DNA of 8,395 nucleotides from Pseudomonadota bacterium (GTDB lineage Bacteria; Myxococcota; Polyangia; Polyangiales; Polyangiaceae), in NCBI GenBank assembly GCA_023419055.1, contig JAEZYO010000177.1, positions 1 to 8,395 of the forward strand. The letters are read 5' to 3'. Of the stretch, positions 5,796 to 8,395 are shown piece by piece; positions within the stretch are counted from its first letter, which is position 1; every line of letters starts with the position of its first letter. The notes beneath the pieces were generated by a model. It saw only the letters and a list, made by a program, of their open reading frames with translations. It did no database searches and was not told the DNA's origin. Made by a program: the position numbers and the translations under genes.

Positions 5796-6722
5796 ATGTT
5801 CGGGGCGTTACTGATCGTCTTCGTCCTCGACACCGATCCATCGGAGCGCACCGAGGCTTTCGCCGAGGCCACTCGAGAGGTGCTCGGCTCCACGACCGAG
5901 GTTCGCGTCGAAGCCGAGCCCGAGTTGCCGAACGAGGAGCGCGCGCTCGTTCGACACGCGGACGTGATCGTCGAGCTCTCGCCGGGCGACAGCGCCGATG
6001 AAGTCGTCCTTCGATGCTACCTGTTGCGCGAGAAGCGCTGGGTGAATCGCACGGTGAGCTTCGCACCAGGCGATCGCGAAGCGGATCGCGGGCGCCTGCT
6101 CGGCTTCGCGGCCGCTTCGATGCTGGTCGACGCTCCAGCCGTGCGGGGCTCTCCTCCCGCCGCGCCCGATCTCGCGTCGAGCCAAGCAGCGTCGAAGGAG
6201 GACGAACGAGTCCCGCGTCGCGTCGAGCATCGCGCCTCCGCCTTCGAAATCGCGGCCACCGTGCGTACGGGGGTCGACACGGTCGGCGCTTCAGCAGGCT
6301 TCAGGGCGCCGCTTTCGGGACGACTTTGCTGGCGCGTCAGTTTGGGCGGAAGCGTCGGCGATCTCCCCGTCGCTCAAGCAACCACTCAATCCGTCATCGT
6401 AGGAGCCGGACTAGCCCTTGCACTGACGTCACCGGAGGAGCGCTTCACCACCGGCTTACGCTTCGACGCGCTCGGCAGCTGGCTTCAGGTATCTCACCTG
6501 TCGGCGGACGACGAGGAAGCAGACCGACAGCGCCGATTGCTCTTCGGAGGCGCCGTGATGGCAGAAGTCGGCTACCGATTCTCCGCGGCCCTCGGCCTCT
6601 ATGCGGCGGGAGGGCTCGAAGGCATGCTCGGAGAAACGGATATTTACGTCCACGGGAAACGCGTCGCTACCTTACCCGCCTGGCGCGGCGCCGGTGAGCT
6701 CGGCCTTAGATCTACCTTTTGA
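5796..6722 (+). CDS. Predicted envelope protein with a C-terminal beta-barrel-like region
   Basis: I do not recognise the family. The 308-residue product begins with a short hydrophobic stretch (MFGALLIVFVL), which is short for a signal peptide and lacks a basic n-region. An alpha/beta domain follows to about residue 112, with DVIVELSPGD and a CYLLREKRWVNRTVSFAPGD strand pair. A Pro/Ala/Ser-rich linker (about 118-146) leads to a C-terminal ~160 residues rich in alternating hydrophobic/polar strands with Gly/Tyr turns (GLRFDALGSWLQVSHL, AEVGYRFSAALGLYAAGG). It ends in GLRSTF; a terminal Phe is typical of outer-membrane barrels, and the length would suit eight strands. ATG 5796 is used; an in-frame GTG at 5787 is equally possible because neither has a good ribosome site. 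It lies 57 bp before the sigma factor gene on the same strand, so the three genes may form one unit. Confidence 0.68.
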   Translation: MFGALLIVFVLDTDPSERTEAFAEATREVLGSTTEVRVEAEPELPNEERALVRHADVIVELSPGDSADEVVLRCYLLREKRWVNRTVSFAPGDREADRGRLLGFAAASMLVDAPAVRGSPPAAPDLASSQAASKEDERVPRRVEHRASAFEIAATVRTGVDTVGASAGFRAPLSGRLCWRVSLGGSVGDLPVAQATTQSVIVGAGLALALTSPEERFTTGLRFDALGSWLQVSHLSADDEEADRQRRLLFGGAVMAEVGYRFSAALGLYAAGGLEGMLGETDIYVHGKRVATLPAWRGAGELGLRSTF

Positions 6723-6779
6723 CGCCCCACCAGCCTGGTTCTCGCGCCCTCGCTCCACTCTAGCCGTGCACTCCTACCC

Positions 6780-7448
6780 ATGGCACCCGCCGCGCGTCAC
6801 CCCCACCTCCGGCTAGCCGGCCCTGCCGCCGCACCCGGCGAGGGCAAGTCCCACGCGTCAGCGCTCGATGACAGCGCGCTGCTGTCGGCGGTTCGCGAGC
6901 ACGACCCGGCGGTCAAGAGCGCCTTCTACGAGCGCGTCCGGCCGATCGTGGACCGCACGCTCACTCGCCTGCTCGGAGCGTCCGACTCGGACTACGAAGA
7001 CGTGGCCCAGATCGCCCTGTTCGAGCTCGTGCTGGCAGTCCCCAGCTTTCGCGGCGAGTGCCCGCTCGACGCCTGGATTTCGATCGTGGCGGCCAGGGCC
7101 GCGTACAAACAGATCCGAAAGCGCAAGCGCGAACGCAGGCTCTTCGTCGGAATCGCTCTCGAGGACATCGCGCCGGAGCGGCGCGGCCCGGGGCCCTCGC
7201 TGGCGTCGCGTCAGGCGGTGGAGCGCGTGCGCTCCCACCTGTCGCAAATGGAGCAGGGGCGAGCGTGGGCGTACTTGCTTCACGACGTGTACGGCTACGA
7301 TCTCGCCGAGATCAGCCAGATCACGGGCGCGAGCCTGAGCGCCTCGCAGAGCCGCCTGGTGCGCGGTCGCCGTGACATCCACGAACGAATCCGAAAGGAT
7401 CCCGAGCTCACGAAGTTTCTCGACGACCTCGATGAGGAGGTCCCATGA
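6780..7448 (+). CDS. ECF-like sigma-70 family RNA polymerase sigma factor
   Basis: The 222-residue protein has a ~28-residue Pro/Ala-rich leader and then sigma region 2 (about 46-118). The core DYEDVAQIALFELVLAVPSF, followed by RGECPLDAWISIVAARAAYK and a basic RKRKRERR, matches the RNA polymerase-binding and -10-recognition helices. Region 4 (about 145-205) shows a helix-turn-helix, DLAEISQITGASLSASQSRL, for -35 recognition. Regions 1 and 3 are lacking, as in ECF factors. It would direct transcription of a small regulon, probably including its own locus. ATG 6780 is the only usable start, since no alternative start codon lies between it and region 2. No Shine-Dalgarno is seen upstream, so translation may depend on the preceding gene or a leaderless mRNA. 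The stop overlaps the FecR gene as ATGA, so the two are coupled and probably functional partners. Confidence 0.92.
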   Translation: MAPAARHPHLRLAGPAAAPGEGKSHASALDDSALLSAVREHDPAVKSAFYERVRPIVDRTLTRLLGASDSDYEDVAQIALFELVLAVPSFRGECPLDAWISIVAARAAYKQIRKRKRERRLFVGIALEDIAPERRGPGPSLASRQAVERVRSHLSQMEQGRAWAYLLHDVYGYDLAEISQITGASLSASQSRLVRGRRDIHERIRKDPELTKFLDDLDEEVP

Positions 7449-8395
7449 ACATGCCCCGCTTCTCCGCGCTCGCCGCCCGGCTCTTGAAGCGTTGGGTGGA
7501 CTCGCTTCCTCCGCGCCACGCTCTCGATGCGCGCGTGCGCAGCATGGCGACGTTGGATCGCGCGTTCGTGGTGGCCCGAAGCCGGCGCAAGCGGCGCTGG
7601 GCGTTCGTCGCAGGCGCACTCGCGGTCGCGGCGGCAGTACCCCTTGTCTTGGGCATCCCGCGTTCGGGACCGCTCGCGCGTGCCCCGAGCTCGGTCAACG
7701 CTTCACCTCGCGGACTCGGTGCCACTTTCAAGAGCTCCGATGGATCGGCGCCACTCCGTCCGGGCGCGGTCTTGAGCTCGGGCAGTCGCCTGGAGACGAG
7801 CCCGGGCGGTGGAGCCTTGGTCAGCCTCTCGTCGGGGACACGTCTCGATCTCGGCGGAAGCACCGCTTTCCACGTGAAGAGCGAGGGCACGACCGAGCGC
7901 TTTTTGCTGGGTTCGGGTGAGCTCGAGGCGCGCGTCGAGAAGCTCCGGGCGGGCGAGCGCTTCATCGTCGAGACGCCCGACAGCGAGGTCGAGGTACGCG
8001 GCACCGAATTTCGCCTGCGCGTGGTCGGTCCGGAGGAGTCGTGTGAAGGAACCCGCACGCGCCTCCTGGTCCGCGAGGGCCTCGTCGAGGTTCGTTCTTC
8101 CGGGAAAGTGCTTCTGGTCAGCAGGGGCCAAAGCTGGCCCGAGGACTGCGAGGTGACGCTTCCGAAGGAGCGCTCCCATCCCGACCGCTCGCCCCCGAGG
8201 TCGGAGTCGATCTCGCCGGAGGTGCGCCCCATCACCGCGCCGCCGTGGCCGGCAGCTCCCTCGACCTCGAGCGCGATGACCGCTCGGCCCGCGTCGTCTG
8301 AAGTCGAGGCCCGCCCCTCCGCGCTGACCGAGCAGAACGAGCTGTTCGCGGCGGCACTCTCCGCGCGACGGCGCGGTGACACCTCCACGGCGCTC
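7445..8395 (+). CDS. FecR-domain membrane protein, 3' end beyond the window
   Basis: The frame is open to the window edge (317 residues seen). A short Arg-rich cytoplasmic segment (1-51) precedes one membrane helix (about 52-71, WAFVAGALAVAAAVPLVLGI), giving an N-in/C-out topology. The FecR domain lies at about 85-240: ATFKSSDG, then repeated beta turns (GALVSLSSGTRLDLGG, GSGELEARVEKL), and the hallmark ETPDSEVEVRGTEFRLRV at 176-193. C200 and C235 flank the last strands and could form a disulphide. A Pro/Ser-rich spacer follows, and the visible end (NELFAAALSARRRGDTSTAL) looks like the first helix pair of TPR repeats, as in other FecR-TPR proteins. FecR proteins relay envelope signals to a partner sigma factor. 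GAGGAGG four bases upstream is the strongest ribosome site in the window. An ATG two codons on (7451) is less well placed. Confidence 0.88.
   Translation, partial: MNMPRFSALAARLLKRWVDSLPPRHALDARVRSMATLDRAFVVARSRRKRRWAFVAGALAVAAAVPLVLGIPRSGPLARAPSSVNASPRGLGATFKSSDGSAPLRPGAVLSSGSRLETSPGGGALVSLSSGTRLDLGGSTAFHVKSEGTTERFLLGSGELEARVEKLRAGERFIVETPDSEVEVRGTEFRLRVVGPEESCEGTRTRLLVREGLVEVRSSGKVLLVSRGQSWPEDCEVTLPKERSHPDRSPPRSESISPEVRPITAPPWPAAPSTSSAMTARPASSEVEARPSALTEQNELFAAALSARRRGDTSTAL

Noticed and set aside
7408..8388. A 326-codon open frame on the minus strand
   Set aside because: It lies antisense to the FecR gene, is dominated by Arg/Ser/Thr, and has no domain-like pattern or ribosome site.
1..8395. 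CRISPR arrays, tRNA or rRNA genes, integrase or attachment sites
   Set aside because: I saw no regularly spaced direct repeats, no cloverleaf-like or rRNA-like sequence, and no recombinase beyond the small transposase-like fragment.

Overview
The base composition is high-GC throughout. The gene families are a tandem universal stress protein, a beta-CASP nuclease, and an ECF-like sigma factor followed by a FecR protein. Together they suggest a myxobacterium-like member of Myxococcota (Polyangia type). This is an inference from gene content and style; no marker gene is present.

Positions 1-5200 read as a stress/redox accessory island. A truncated + strand ORF resembling the N-terminus of an ISKra4/UPF0236-type transposase (1-173) runs into the 3' end of a minus-strand HemG-like flavodoxin (49-723). 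That flavodoxin is translationally coupled (GTGA overlap) to a small P-loop NTPase resembling NadR-type kinases (720-1340). A 216-bp divergent promoter region follows. It holds a possible leader hairpin for the NTPase and a sigma-54-like -24/-12 element for the other side. To the right, a two-domain SRPBCC protein (1557-2786) overlaps by 10 bp a metallo-beta-lactamase/beta-CASP ribonuclease (2777-4168). Convergent with these is a tandem universal stress protein (4216-5160, minus), preceded by a second sigma-54-like element that shares GGCCC-N3-GCTTGC with the first.

Positions 5161-5795 hold gene debris and regulatory DNA. There is a clear C-terminal fossil of an ETHE1-type persulfide dioxygenase (about 5403-5570, plus) and a less certain minus-strand remnant ending at the same point. 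A lower-GC stretch carries a -10-like TAGAAT and a perfect 6-bp inverted repeat just before the next gene.

Positions 5796-8395 form a second module on the plus strand: a predicted envelope protein with a barrel-like C-terminus (5796-6722), an ECF-like sigma factor (6780-7448), and a membrane-anchored FecR-domain protein overlapping it by ATGA and open at the window edge (7445-8395). This looks like a cell-surface sigma/FecR regulatory unit.

The first part probably serves redox, RNA-turnover and stress functions under common control; the second is an envelope-signalling cassette. The functional links are inferences from layout.
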